From Sphingobacterium kitahiroshimense (GTDB lineage Bacteria > Bacteroidota > Bacteroidia > Sphingobacteriales > Sphingobacteriaceae), in contig NZ_JAOQNK010000001.1 of NCBI RefSeq assembly GCF_025961315.1, positions 4,464,001 to 4,528,000 on the forward strand: DNA of 64,000 nt, written 5' to 3'. The notes below the pieces were generated by a model. It was not told the DNA's origin, did not search any database, and saw only the letters and a list, made by a program, of their open reading frames with translations. Made by a program: the position numbers and the translations under genes. Of the stretch, positions 55,291 to 63,629 are shown piece by piece (position 1 is the stretch's first letter; each line of letters opens with the position of its first letter).

Positions 55291-56346
55291 ATGGCTGACA
55301 AATTAAAAATAGGTATTACAGTAGGCGATATCAATGGTATCGGATTGGAAGTAATTATAAAATCATTATTGGACAATCGTGTTTTAGAATTTTTCACTCC
55401 GATTGTTTACGGTAATACAAAAGTTGCGTCATTTCATAGAAAAGCATTAGGTGTCAGTGATTTTAGTTTTAATGTCATCAATGATCCTGAGCAGGCAAAT
55501 CCTAAACGGGCTAACATGATTAATTGCTGGCAGGAGGATGTCAAGATAACTTTAGGCGAAGAAAATGAGATCGGTGGTAAATATGCTTTTATTTCATTAG
55601 AAAAAGCGGTTGAAGATCTAAATGCAGGAAAGATTGATGCTTTGGTCACTGCCCCTATTAATAAACATAATATCCAGCAGGAAGGATTTCATTTTCCAGG
55701 ACATACGGAGTATTTGCAAGAAAAAACAAATGCGGATGATGTATTGATGTTTATGATCTGTGATGAGTTGCGGGTGGGTGTTGTTACAGGCCATATACCT
55801 GTAAAAGATGTTTCCGATCATATTACAGAAGCAGCAATTTTAAATAAATTGGAGCTAATGAATGAGAGTCTTAAAAAGGACTTCTGGATTCAGAAACCTA
55901 AAATTGCTGTACTCGGATTAAATCCACATGCAGGAGATAATGGTGTTATTGGTGTTGAAGATGATATGATTATCCGACCAACGATAGAAAAAGCAAAAGA
56001 AAAAGGAATATTGTGTTTTGGACCCTATCCTGCAGATGGTTTTTTTGCTAATCATGCTTACGAAAAATTTGATGCGGTATTAGCTATGTACCATGATCAA
56101 GGATTGATTCCTTTTAAACATATTGCAAATCGTAATGGTGTAAATTTTACTGCAGGTTTGCCGATTGTTCGTACTTCTCCAGATCATGGAACGGGTTATG
56201 ATATTGCTGGACAAAATGTTGCTGCTCATGAGTCTTTCATGGAAGCTATATTTCAGGCAGTTCACATTGTAAAGCGTCGTCGTGAACAGGCAGAGCTATC
56301 TCAAAATCCACTAGCTTTCCGCAAGCTTTCTCGCGATCGCGATTAA
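55291..56346 (+). CDS. pdxA: 4-hydroxythreonine-4-phosphate dehydrogenase
   Basis: NAD-dependent step in the DXP-dependent route to pyridoxal phosphate. It has 351 residues. The family start IGITVGDINGIGLEV, the metal and substrate block ALVTAPINKHNIQ...FPGHTEYLQEKT, GLNPHAGDNGVIG, MYHDQGLIPFKH and the ending SPDHGTGYDIAG are all present. The conserved histidines of these blocks bind the divalent metal in characterised enzymes. It is divergent from rsmA. The next gene starts 117 bases downstream behind its own -7 element. Confidence 0.96.
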   Translation: MADKLKIGITVGDINGIGLEVIIKSLLDNRVLEFFTPIVYGNTKVASFHRKALGVSDFSFNVINDPEQANPKRANMINCWQEDVKITLGEENEIGGKYAFISLEKAVEDLNAGKIDALVTAPINKHNIQQEGFHFPGHTEYLQEKTNADDVLMFMICDELRVGVVTGHIPVKDVSDHITEAAILNKLELMNESLKKDFWIQKPKIAVLGLNPHAGDNGVIGVEDDMIIRPTIEKAKEKGILCFGPYPADGFFANHAYEKFDAVLAMYHDQGLIPFKHIANRNGVNFTAGLPIVRTSPDHGTGYDIAGQNVAAHESFMEAIFQAVHIVKRRREQAELSQNPLAFRKLSRDRD

Positions 56347-56463
56347 ATATAAAGACGTAATATTATTAGTCTTGTGCGCTTATATCGCAAGACTAATATC
56401 TATTTTATAATAAATTCCTTACTTTTGCATCCTAGTGTTTTTTTAAGGACCTAGATTCATGCT

Positions 56464-57897
56464 ATGAGTGATAATTTACAACATCCTATTTTCCCAATCA
56501 TTAAAGAGTTAGCCGAAACAACAAATACGGAGTGCTACGTCATTGGCGGTTATGTACGCGATCATATTATGGGCCGGCCTTTTAAAAATGATGTGGATAT
56601 TGTTGTTGTTGGAAGTGGAATTGAGTTTGCTACAGCTTTAGGAAATAAATTGAAAACTAAAGTTGCTGTTTACAAAAGTTTTGGAACAGCAATGTTAGTT
56701 TTTGAAGGATTAAATGTGGAATTTGTAGGAGCTCGTAAAGAATCTTACCGTGCTAATTCCCGAAAACCAATTGTTGAAGATGGAACTTTAGTTGATGATC
56801 AAAATCGACGTGATTTTACCATCAATGCTATGGCATATTCACTGAATAAGGATAATTATGGTGAGTTGCTTGATCCATTTGATGGAGTAAGGGATATTGA
56901 ATTACGTACTATACGTACACCATTAGATCCAATCGTGACATTTTCCGATGATCCTTTGCGTATGATGCGTGCTATTCGTTTCGCTACACAATTGAACTTT
57001 AAGATTGATACAAAGGCGATTCAAGCGATCACAGATACTAAAGATCGTATTCGTATTATATCAAAAGAGCGCATCACTGACGAAATTAATAAGATTATCT
57101 TGTCAGAAAAACCTTCTATTGGATTTAAATACTTATTTGATACAGGGTTATTGGCTTTGGTTTTTCCTGCAATGCAAAACTTATACGGTGTAGAAATCAT
57201 CGATGGAAAAGGACATAAAGATAATTTTTACCATACGCTGGAAGTTTTGGATAATGTCTGTGAAACAACCGATGATCTGTGGTTAAGATGGGCTGCTATT
57301 ATGCACGATATTGCAAAACCTCCCACAAAAAGATTTGATAAAAAGCTAGGATGGACCTTTCATGGTCATGAAGATAAAGGGGCACGAATGGTTCCTAAAT
57401 TATTTGCTGAGTTAAAACTTCCATTGAATGAAAAAATGAAGTTTGTTCAGAAACTAGTTTTATTACATCTAAGACCAATTGTACTGGCTCAAGATATTGT
57501 TACTGATTCTGCTGTACGTCGTTTGTTATTTGAGGCCGGTGATGATATTGATGCTTTGATGCAATTATGCCATGCCGACGTAACAACAAAAAATGAATAT
57601 AAAAAGAAGAAATATCGTCAGAATTTCGAATTGGTCAAGCAAAAACTAAAAGATGTTGAAGAACGTGATCAGATCCGAAATTGGCAACCTCCAATTTCTG
57701 GAGAAGATATTATGGAAGTTTTTGGTATTGGGCCAGGTCGTGAAGTTGGGAAAATAAAAAATGCAATCCGAGAAGCGATCTTAGAAGGAGAGATTCCTAA
57801 TGCTAAGATGGACGCATATCATTTTATGGTCAACAAAGCTCAAGATTTGGGCTTGACTATTAGAAAGGCATGGGATTTGAATACAACAGTTAAATAA
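56464..57897 (+). CDS. CCA-adding tRNA nucleotidyltransferase / poly(A) polymerase family with HD domain
   Basis: A 477-residue class II nucleotidyltransferase. The catalytic head has GGYVRDHIMGRPFKNDVDIVVVG (about 27-49; the DxD is D-V-D), the RRDFTINAMA block (about 119) and RMMRAIRFATQL. An HD-type domain follows (WAAIMHDIAKPPTKR and FHGHEDKGA, about 280-310). The tRNA genes in this window lack encoded CCA, so a CCA-adding enzyme is needed. A TACTTTTG -7 element is at 56420-56427, without a good -33 box. Confidence 0.92.
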   Translation: MSDNLQHPIFPIIKELAETTNTECYVIGGYVRDHIMGRPFKNDVDIVVVGSGIEFATALGNKLKTKVAVYKSFGTAMLVFEGLNVEFVGARKESYRANSRKPIVEDGTLVDDQNRRDFTINAMAYSLNKDNYGELLDPFDGVRDIELRTIRTPLDPIVTFSDDPLRMMRAIRFATQLNFKIDTKAIQAITDTKDRIRIISKERITDEINKIILSEKPSIGFKYLFDTGLLALVFPAMQNLYGVEIIDGKGHKDNFYHTLEVLDNVCETTDDLWLRWAAIMHDIAKPPTKRFDKKLGWTFHGHEDKGARMVPKLFAELKLPLNEKMKFVQKLVLLHLRPIVLAQDIVTDSAVRRLLFEAGDDIDALMQLCHADVTTKNEYKKKKYRQNFELVKQKLKDVEERDQIRNWQPPISGEDIMEVFGIGPGREVGKIKNAIREAILEGEIPNAKMDAYHFMVNKAQDLGLTIRKAWDLNTTVK

Positions 57898-57967
57898 AAA
57901 AAGTATCTTTAATCGCTTCAATTCTTATTGAAGCTCATCTTGTTAACAAACAAAACGAATATTAGAA

Positions 57968-58558
57968 ATGGCTATTTATAGATTCAGAATCACTTTTGAA
58001 GATTATGAGGATGTGTATAGAGAAATCGATATGCTTTCGAAACAAACTTTCTTAGAATTACATGAGGCTATTCATAAGACAACTGCTTATGAAGCTGACC
58101 GTTCATCTTCCTTTTATGTTAGTAACGATCAATGGAAAAAAGGAACTGAAATTGCTCTTTTACCAACTGCTCGTAAAATTTCAGATGGTGTTTTACTAAT
58201 GGAAAATATTCGTTTAAGCAAGTTTATTGACGATCCCCACCAAAAGTTTTATTACATCTATAATTTTGATAGACCTTATGAATTTCATGTGGAATTGATC
58301 AAAATTTTAAAAGAAGAGGAAGGCAAAACTTATCCTACTGTTTTTAAAACGGTGGGTCAAGCACCAAAATCTTTAGCAGCAGCGAATTTTCCTGTTGCAG
58401 ATCCTTTGGATGACGATGAAGAAGATGAAGTTTTGGTAGATGAAACGCAATATGGCGTTGATGATGACGAAGAATTCGATTTGTTTGACGGGGATGATGA
58501 AGAAGAAAGTGGAGAAAAGTCTGAAGAGGAAAGTAGTGGTTCGTTTGACGAATATTAA
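57968..58558 (+). CDS. pRiA4b ORF-3-like (PRiA4_ORF3) protein
   Basis: A 196-residue protein. The N-terminal 130 residues (IYRFRITFEDYEDVYREIDMLSKQTFLELHEAIHKTTAYEADRS-type fold start, then FYVSNDQWKKGTEI and FDRPYEFHVELIKI) match the plasmid pRiA4b ORF-3-like domain. The last 50 residues are a strongly acidic low-complexity tail (Asp/Glu-rich). Function is unknown. Its stop overlaps the miaA start by one base (TAATG at 58556-58560), so translation of the two is probably coupled. Confidence 0.82.
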   Translation: MAIYRFRITFEDYEDVYREIDMLSKQTFLELHEAIHKTTAYEADRSSSFYVSNDQWKKGTEIALLPTARKISDGVLLMENIRLSKFIDDPHQKFYYIYNFDRPYEFHVELIKILKEEEGKTYPTVFKTVGQAPKSLAAANFPVADPLDDDEEDEVLVDETQYGVDDDEEFDLFDGDDEEESGEKSEEESSGSFDEY

Positions 58559-59472
58559 TGTTAGGCACCACAGATCAACATAATAAAACTTTAATTGCTA
58601 TAGTAGGGCCTACTGCAGTAGGTAAGACTGCTATGGCAATTGAGCTTGCTCAATATTTTGATACGGAGATTATTTCAGCCGATTCAAGACAGTTTTACCG
58701 TGAAATGAGTATTGGTACGGCCAAACCTACTGCATCTGAATTAGGTCAGGCGCCTCATCATTTTATTAATTCACATTCTATAGAAGAGGATTATTCTGCC
58801 GGTGATTTTGAAAAAGAGGCATTAGAAACAATAAGCTCGCTGTTCAAAAAAAAGGATATAGTCATTATGGTAGGCGGATCTGGTTTATTTGTGAGAGCAG
58901 TATGTGAAGGTTTGGATAATTTACCAAAGGCCCTTCCAGAAACAAGAGAACGGTTAAATAACAGGTTTGATAACGAGGGAATTGTGCCACTTCAAGCTTA
59001 TTTAAAAGAAGTCGATCCTGTTTATTATGATCAGGTAGATATTTCAAATGTTCAACGGGTAATTCGAGCCCTGGAAGTATTTGAAACTACTGGATTACCA
59101 TTTTCTAATTTTCTTCAAAAGACAAAAGCAGTGAGACCCTTTAAGATCATTACAGTTGGACTTACAATGGACCGAACAACTTTATACGAACGCATTAATA
59201 TGCGTGTCGATTTGATGGTGAAAGATGGTTTATTGGATGAAGTAAAGTCATTAATATCTTTTAAACATAAGCCTGCTTTAATGACTGTCGGTTATTCTGA
59301 GCTGTTCGATTTCTTAGATGAGAAAATATCTTGGGAAGAAGCAATAGATAAAATTAAGCAAAACTCGCGACGGTATGCTAAAAGGCAACTCACTTGGTTT
59401 AAGAAAGATATCAGTACAGTTTGGTTTGATCCTAAGGACAAAAACCAGATTATAGATTATATTCAATCATAA
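58558..59472 (+). CDS. miaA: tRNA dimethylallyltransferase
   Basis: Adds the dimethylallyl group to A37 of tRNAs that read UNN codons. It has 304 residues. The P-loop is GPTAVGKT (17-24), followed by ISADSRQFYREMSIGTAKP (the DSRQ substrate motif), PHHFINSHS, and VGGSGLFVRAVCEG in the central part; NVQRVIRALEVFETTG follows. The end QNSRRYAKRQLTWFKKD is typical. It is translationally coupled to the PRiA4_ORF3-like gene. Its substrate DMAPP depends on the MEP pathway to which ispF in this window belongs. Confidence 0.97.
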   Translation: MLGTTDQHNKTLIAIVGPTAVGKTAMAIELAQYFDTEIISADSRQFYREMSIGTAKPTASELGQAPHHFINSHSIEEDYSAGDFEKEALETISSLFKKKDIVIMVGGSGLFVRAVCEGLDNLPKALPETRERLNNRFDNEGIVPLQAYLKEVDPVYYDQVDISNVQRVIRALEVFETTGLPFSNFLQKTKAVRPFKIITVGLTMDRTTLYERINMRVDLMVKDGLLDEVKSLISFKHKPALMTVGYSELFDFLDEKISWEEAIDKIKQNSRRYAKRQLTWFKKDISTVWFDPKDKNQIIDYIQS

Positions 59473-59482
59473 TTTTATACGA

Positions 59483-59525
59483 TATCAACAGAGTTATCCA
59501 CATTATGTTAATAACTCTGTTGATA
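59483..59525 (+). repeat. 15 bp inverted repeat with a DnaA-box-like sequence
   Basis: A perfect 15 bp stem (59483-59497 with 59511-59525) around a 13-base loop. TTATCCACA (59494-59502), a match to the DnaA-box consensus, spans the end of the left arm and the loop. It lies between the miaA stop and the terminator hairpin at 59531. Most likely it is a second transcript-end hairpin; a single box does not make an origin. Confidence 0.5.
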
Positions 59526-59530
59526 ACATA

Positions 59531-59566
59531 AAAAGGGCTTGATTACAATGGTAATCAAGCCCTTTT
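59531..59566. terminator. bidirectional terminator between miaA and ilvE
   Basis: A 16 bp perfect stem (59531-59546 with 59551-59566), AATG loop, A-run on the left and T-run on the right. It serves the two convergent genes. Confidence 0.93.
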
Positions 59567-59586
59567 TTCTACGAAATGAAATATAA

Positions 59587-60657
59587 TTATTCCACGATCA
59601 AATTCCATCCAAATTCGTCAGCAATTCTGCCATATCGAAGATCATCTAAATAGGTTAATACTTTTTTAGAGAAATCGCGACCTTCTACAGGAGGTAATTG
59701 AAACAATTCACCTTCATAACCAATAGTGGCAATTGGTGTTAATGTTGCAGCTGTACCAGCAGCAAATGCATCTGTTACAATTCCTGCTTTGATTCCATCA
59801 ATAAGTTCTTTGACAGATACTCTGCGTTGCTCCGTTTTATATCCCCAGCTTGCCGCCAGTTCCATAATTGTACGTCTTGTTACACCATGTAGGATCGTAT
59901 CACCGTGAGGAGTAATAATACTGTCACCGATACGGAATATTAGGTTGGCTGTTCCAGCCTCTTCAATATATTTATGTTCCGAAGCATCAGTCCACATCAA
60001 TTGATCAAAACCTTCATCATTTGCCAAACGAGTAGGGTATAGTGACAATGCATAGTTACCTGCATTTTTTGAGAAACCTACTCCGCCTTCTGCTGCGCGG
60101 GTATAATGTGTTTCTACCTTTAATTTTAAAGGATTGCTATAGTAAGCACCTACAGGGCTAGTGATAATTATAAATTTGTAGGAATTAGAAGGGTGTACTC
60201 CTAAAGCCGCTTCAGTACCGAACATAAATGGACGGATATATAAAGATGTGCCTGGAGCATTTGGAATCCATTTATTATCGGTGGCTAATAGTTTTTTTAA
60301 TCCACCTAAAAAGATTTCTTCAGGAACTTCTGGCATCTCCAGACGAGCTGCAGAAGTATTGAATCTTTCCCAGTTCTTGTCAGGACGGAAAATACTAATA
60401 GTTCCATCTTGAAATTTGTATGCTTTAATACCTTCAAAGATTGCTTGGCCATAATGTAAAGCCGACATAGAAGGGCTTACATTAATATCACCATAAGGCA
60501 CAATACTGACATCAGTCCATGCTCCATCTTCATAGGTAGCGACCAACATATGGTCGGATAATATTTTTCCAAATTTTAGATTGTTAAAATCTACTTGCGA
60601 GAGTCTCGATTGTTGTGTGGGCTCTACGCGAATTGAATAATTTTCTGTCGCGCTCAT
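59587..60657 (-). CDS. ilvE: branched-chain amino acid aminotransferase
   Basis: PLP enzyme (fold class IV, BCAT type) that carries out the last step of leucine, isoleucine and valine synthesis, and the first step of their breakdown. It has 356 residues. The PLP lysine is K197 in GFSKNAGNYA. Other family blocks are ALHYGQAIFEGIKAY, LYIRPFMFGTEAALGV and EEAGTANLIF with the phosphate-binding loops near the C-terminus (ATLTPI). It is monocistronic. An 8 bp inverted repeat lies about 50 bases before the start. Confidence 0.95.
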   Translation of the reverse strand: MSATENYSIRVEPTQQSRLSQVDFNNLKFGKILSDHMLVATYEDGAWTDVSIVPYGDINVSPSMSALHYGQAIFEGIKAYKFQDGTISIFRPDKNWERFNTSAARLEMPEVPEEIFLGGLKKLLATDNKWIPNAPGTSLYIRPFMFGTEAALGVHPSNSYKFIIITSPVGAYYSNPLKLKVETHYTRAAEGGVGFSKNAGNYALSLYPTRLANDEGFDQLMWTDASEHKYIEEAGTANLIFRIGDSIITPHGDTILHGVTRRTIMELAASWGYKTEQRRVSVKELIDGIKAGIVTDAFAAGTAATLTPIATIGYEGELFQLPPVEGRDFSKKVLTYLDDLRYGRIADEFGWNLIVE

Positions 60658-60706
60658 TGTATTTTAATTACAAATGCTAAAGTATGAAAAAAACCACGAA
60701 TTTGAA

Positions 60707-60727
60707 TGATAAACCTCTTGTTTATCA
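60707..60727. promoter_or_regulatory. inverted repeat upstream of ilvE
   Basis: TGATAAAC (60707-60714), five bases, and its complement (60720-60727). The position, 50-70 bases before the ilvE start, fits an operator in the promoter region. No regulator is known. Confidence 0.35.
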
Positions 60728-60883
60728 AATATTATTCTGAGTGAGAAAATTTTATTATTACACAGTAAATTTGTCTATTTTTTAGGATTTTACGTTTTAT
60801 TTTATGGACAGATTATCATTTGAATTACTAGAGATTATCATTTTTTAGGCTTTTTTAGCTGTTTTGTTACCTTTTCCTTTATT

Positions 60884-60912
60884 CTGTGTTAATTTTAGAT
60901 GAATTAACACAG
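60884..60912. promoter_or_regulatory. 11 bp inverted repeat upstream of the small gene at 61045
   Basis: CTGTGTTAATT (60884-60894), seven bases, and its exact complement (60902-60912). Part of the right arm (ACACAGTAA) also occurs near 60760. It could be a repressor site for the small gene, or a transcript hairpin. Apart from this and the small gene, the region 60658-61306 shows only short AT-rich direct repeats. Confidence 0.4.
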
Positions 60913-61044
60913 TAATTGTAAAGTGGCATGTTATTTGGATTAACGGAAACACTAATCTATCATCAAAAATGGTAGGTTTTAAAAAGGGCTAACACTTCTA
61001 AACAGATATTCACTAATAAAAAACAAACTAAACGATTAAAAACC

Positions 61045-61191
61045 ATGCACCGATTAAACAGTAAAAACAATGCATTGGAAAATGATGAATTAGAATTTGA
61101 TCAAAACACAGCTGTGGAGAAAAAAGGATTTTCACTAAATTTTATTTTAGGCTTTTTTGTTTTTCTTTATAAAACGGCTATCAAACCCTAG
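61045..61191 (+). CDS. small hypothetical protein of 48 residues
   Basis: Begins MHRLNSKNNALENDELEFDQ, with an acidic first half, and ends with a hydrophobic segment (about residues 32-43, NFILGFFVFLYK) and a short basic tail. The gene has its own transcription signals: an inverted repeat upstream and a strong terminator 43 bases after the stop. That supports a real transcript in an otherwise gene-free gap between ilvE and the convergent GH3 gene. The protein is short with a single possible membrane helix. Function unknown; it could be a small membrane regulator or a leader peptide. Confidence 0.5.
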   Translation: MHRLNSKNNALENDELEFDQNTAVEKKGFSLNFILGFFVFLYKTAIKP

Positions 61192-61234
61192 GGTATTTTA
61201 TTATTTTTCAAATTTAGCAGGTACTAAAAAATTG

Positions 61235-61275
61235 AAATGAGATTGCTCATAAACTGATCAATCTCATTTTTTATT
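61235..61275. terminator. terminator between the small gene and the GH3 gene
   Basis: An 11 bp perfect stem (AAATGAGATTG at 61235-61245, complement at 61259-61269) with a 13-base loop, followed on the plus strand by a T-run. On the minus strand the downstream sequence is also T-rich, so it may end the GH3 transcript too. Confidence 0.85.
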
Positions 61276-61306
61276 AAAATCTTTCCCTATAAACTTTTAA
61301 GGTACA

Positions 61307-62821
61307 TTACTTCTTTATTATGTCCAATATAGGCTCAAGGTAATCACGATTATTCGACAGTCGCGGTACTTTATTTTGCCCACCAAGCTTACCCTTTGAT
61401 TTCATCCATTGAAAGAATGTGTATGCAGGGGCATTGTGAATAACCGGAAATTGTAATGCCATATTTTTATAACGTTTAGCATCATAATCCGAATTGATCT
61501 CTCTCAATGTTTGATCCAATATCTTACAAAACGTTTCAAAATTATCAGGTTGTTGTTCAAATTCAATAATCCATTCATGAGCTCCAGCTTCACCCTCTTT
61601 AAAGTAAATCGGTCCAGCAGTATAATCTTTTACAATTGCACGTGTACTTTCACTAGCCTTCTTTATAGCATCCTCTGCATTATCGACGATAAGTTCTTCG
61701 CCAAAGGTATTGATGAATTGTTTTGTCCGTCCTGTTATTTGAATACGGTATGGAGATAGCGTTACAAATTTAATCGTATCACCGATCATGTACCGCCATA
61801 AACCAGCATTGGTCGAAATGATCAAAGCATAATTTTTATTTAATTCTACTTGATGTAATCCTAATGTTTGCGGATTCTCATCATATAAATTTTCGATCGG
61901 TAAGAATTCGTAATAAATGCCATAGTCAAGCATTAATAATAATTCTTCTGAGTCGGGCAGATCTTGAAGAGCAAAGTATCCTTCGGATGCATTATAATTT
62001 TCTAAATAATACATATTATCAGAAGGAATCAGTTTTTTAAACTGTTCGCGATAAGGTTTGAAACTTACGCCACCATGGGTATAAAATTCCAGATTAGGCC
62101 AGACTTCAAGCAAATTATTCTTACCTGTGATTTCCAATATCTTTTTTGCTAGAACAATATTCCATGTTGGAACACCAGCCAGATTGGTGACATTCTCATG
62201 GATGGTGATATTGGCCACCTTTTCTATTTTTTCCTCAAAATCAGGAAGTAAAGTTACTTCTAAATTTGGAGTACGCTTAAATTCGGCCCAAAAAGGGAGA
62301 TTCCGCAATAGAATAGAAGATAAATCACCATAATAAGAGTCTGAACTAAAACTGTTAATCTGAGAACTCCCTCCTAATACGACCGATTTTCCACAGAAAA
62401 TCTGGCTTTCGGGTTTATTGTTGAAGTAAATTGTCAACATATCTTTCCCACCCTGAAAGTGACATTCTGTTAAAGACTCTTCACTGACTGGGATAAATTT
62501 GCTACGGTCTGAGGTAGTTCCCGAAGATTTGGCGAACCACTTGATGTCAGATGGCCATAGTATATTTTGCTCTCCTTTGATCATCCGATCGATATAAGGC
62601 TTCAATGAATTGTAATCTTGAATTGGAACTCTGTTTTTAAATTCCTCAGGCGTTAAAATACTGTTGTAATCGTATTTTTTCCCCCATTCTGTTGCTTCGG
62701 CTGATGATATTAAACTTTGAAACCATTCTTCTTGTACATCATGTGGATATTTCATGAATAATTCAATCTGATGAATCCGTTTTTTCATGAACCAAGTAAG
62801 TAGGGAGTCTAATATTGCCAT
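61307..62821 (-). CDS. GH3-family acyl-adenylate enzyme
   Basis: A 504-residue member of the GH3 family, named after the plant auxin-responsive proteins that conjugate acyl groups to amino acids by way of an adenylate. Visible blocks are KSSGTTSDRSKFIPVS (about 105-120, the ATP loop), HGGVSFKPYREQ (about 262), YNASEGYFALQ (about 280-290) and GLWRYMIGDTIKFV (about 355). The bacterial homologues have no established substrate. It lies 18 bases after lptB in the order recJ-lptB-GH3, so it may have a role linked to the envelope, which is inference. Confidence 0.88.
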   Translation of the reverse strand: MAILDSLLTWFMKKRIHQIELFMKYPHDVQEEWFQSLISSAEATEWGKKYDYNSILTPEEFKNRVPIQDYNSLKPYIDRMIKGEQNILWPSDIKWFAKSSGTTSDRSKFIPVSEESLTECHFQGGKDMLTIYFNNKPESQIFCGKSVVLGGSSQINSFSSDSYYGDLSSILLRNLPFWAEFKRTPNLEVTLLPDFEEKIEKVANITIHENVTNLAGVPTWNIVLAKKILEITGKNNLLEVWPNLEFYTHGGVSFKPYREQFKKLIPSDNMYYLENYNASEGYFALQDLPDSEELLLMLDYGIYYEFLPIENLYDENPQTLGLHQVELNKNYALIISTNAGLWRYMIGDTIKFVTLSPYRIQITGRTKQFINTFGEELIVDNAEDAIKKASESTRAIVKDYTAGPIYFKEGEAGAHEWIIEFEQQPDNFETFCKILDQTLREINSDYDAKRYKNMALQFPVIHNAPAYTFFQWMKSKGKLGGQNKVPRLSNNRDYLEPILDIIKK

Positions 62822-62839
62822 ATAAAGGTAGAATTAACG

Positions 62840-63580
62840 TTAAATAATTATCTTTTTGCGACGGAGTTCAAAATGTTGGCCTAAATAGAATGTACGGGCC
62901 ATTTCATTACTGGCAATTTCTTCTGGAGTTCCAGCAAGCATAATTTTACCTTCTGTCAATAAGTAAGCCCTATCTGTAATGGATAACGTTTCTTGTACGT
63001 TATGATCGGTAATTAAAATTCCGATATTACGTGTTTTTAGCTTTGCGACAATTGTTTGAATTTCCTCTACAGCGATTGGATCGACACCCGCAAAAGGTTC
63101 ATCTAACAAGATAAAAGATGGGTTTGCCGCTAATGCCCGTGCGATCTCTGTACGACGTCTTTCTCCTCCGGAGAGAAGATCACCTCTATTTTTACGAACA
63201 CGGTGCAAGCTAAATTCGGTTAAAAGTTCTTCCAGTTTTTCTAAGCGTTCCTTTTTATTTGGATAATGGATCTCCAGTACAGATAATATGTTGTGCTCAA
63301 CCGATAGTTTTCTAAAGATGGAAGCTTCTTGGGCAAGATAACCGATTCCTTTTTGAGCGCGTTGGTACATGGCATCCTGTGTGATTTCTTGATCGTCCAA
63401 ATAAACATGACCCTCATTAGGTTTTATTAATCCAACAATCATATAAAAAGAAGTCGTCTTTCCTGCTCCGTTAGGTCCTAGAAGACCAACAATTTCTCCT
63501 TGCTCTACCTGGAAAGAAACATCGTTTACAACAGTGCGTTGCTTATATTTTTTGATTAGATGTTCTGCTCTTAGTATCAT
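62840..63580 (-). CDS. lptB: lipopolysaccharide export ATPase
   Basis: Cytoplasmic ABC ATPase that, with LptFG, drives LPS from the inner membrane to the LptCA bridge. It has 246 residues. Walker A is GPNGAGKTT (35-43), the signature is LSGGE (136-140) and Walker B ends in D160-E161 (ILLDEPFAGVDP). The FAGVDPIAVEEIQ stretch and the MILRAEHLIKKYKQRTVVNDVS-type start are characteristic of LptB rather than amino-acid transporters. It follows recJ by 49 bases. Confidence 0.95.
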   Translation of the reverse strand: MILRAEHLIKKYKQRTVVNDVSFQVEQGEIVGLLGPNGAGKTTSFYMIVGLIKPNEGHVYLDDQEITQDAMYQRAQKGIGYLAQEASIFRKLSVEHNILSVLEIHYPNKKERLEKLEELLTEFSLHRVRKNRGDLLSGGERRRTEIARALAANPSFILLDEPFAGVDPIAVEEIQTIVAKLKTRNIGILITDHNVQETLSITDRAYLLTEGKIMLAGTPEEIASNEMARTFYLGQHFELRRKKIII

Positions 63581-63629
63581 TTGATTCGTGTTTTAACTCA
63601 AAAAAACAATCTGATAATTACAAATATAT

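Noticed and set aside
59483..59566. Replication origin, because of a DnaA-box match
   Set aside because: Only one box, no AT-rich unwinding region beyond background and no dnaA or dnaN nearby; it lies between convergent genes where terminators are expected.
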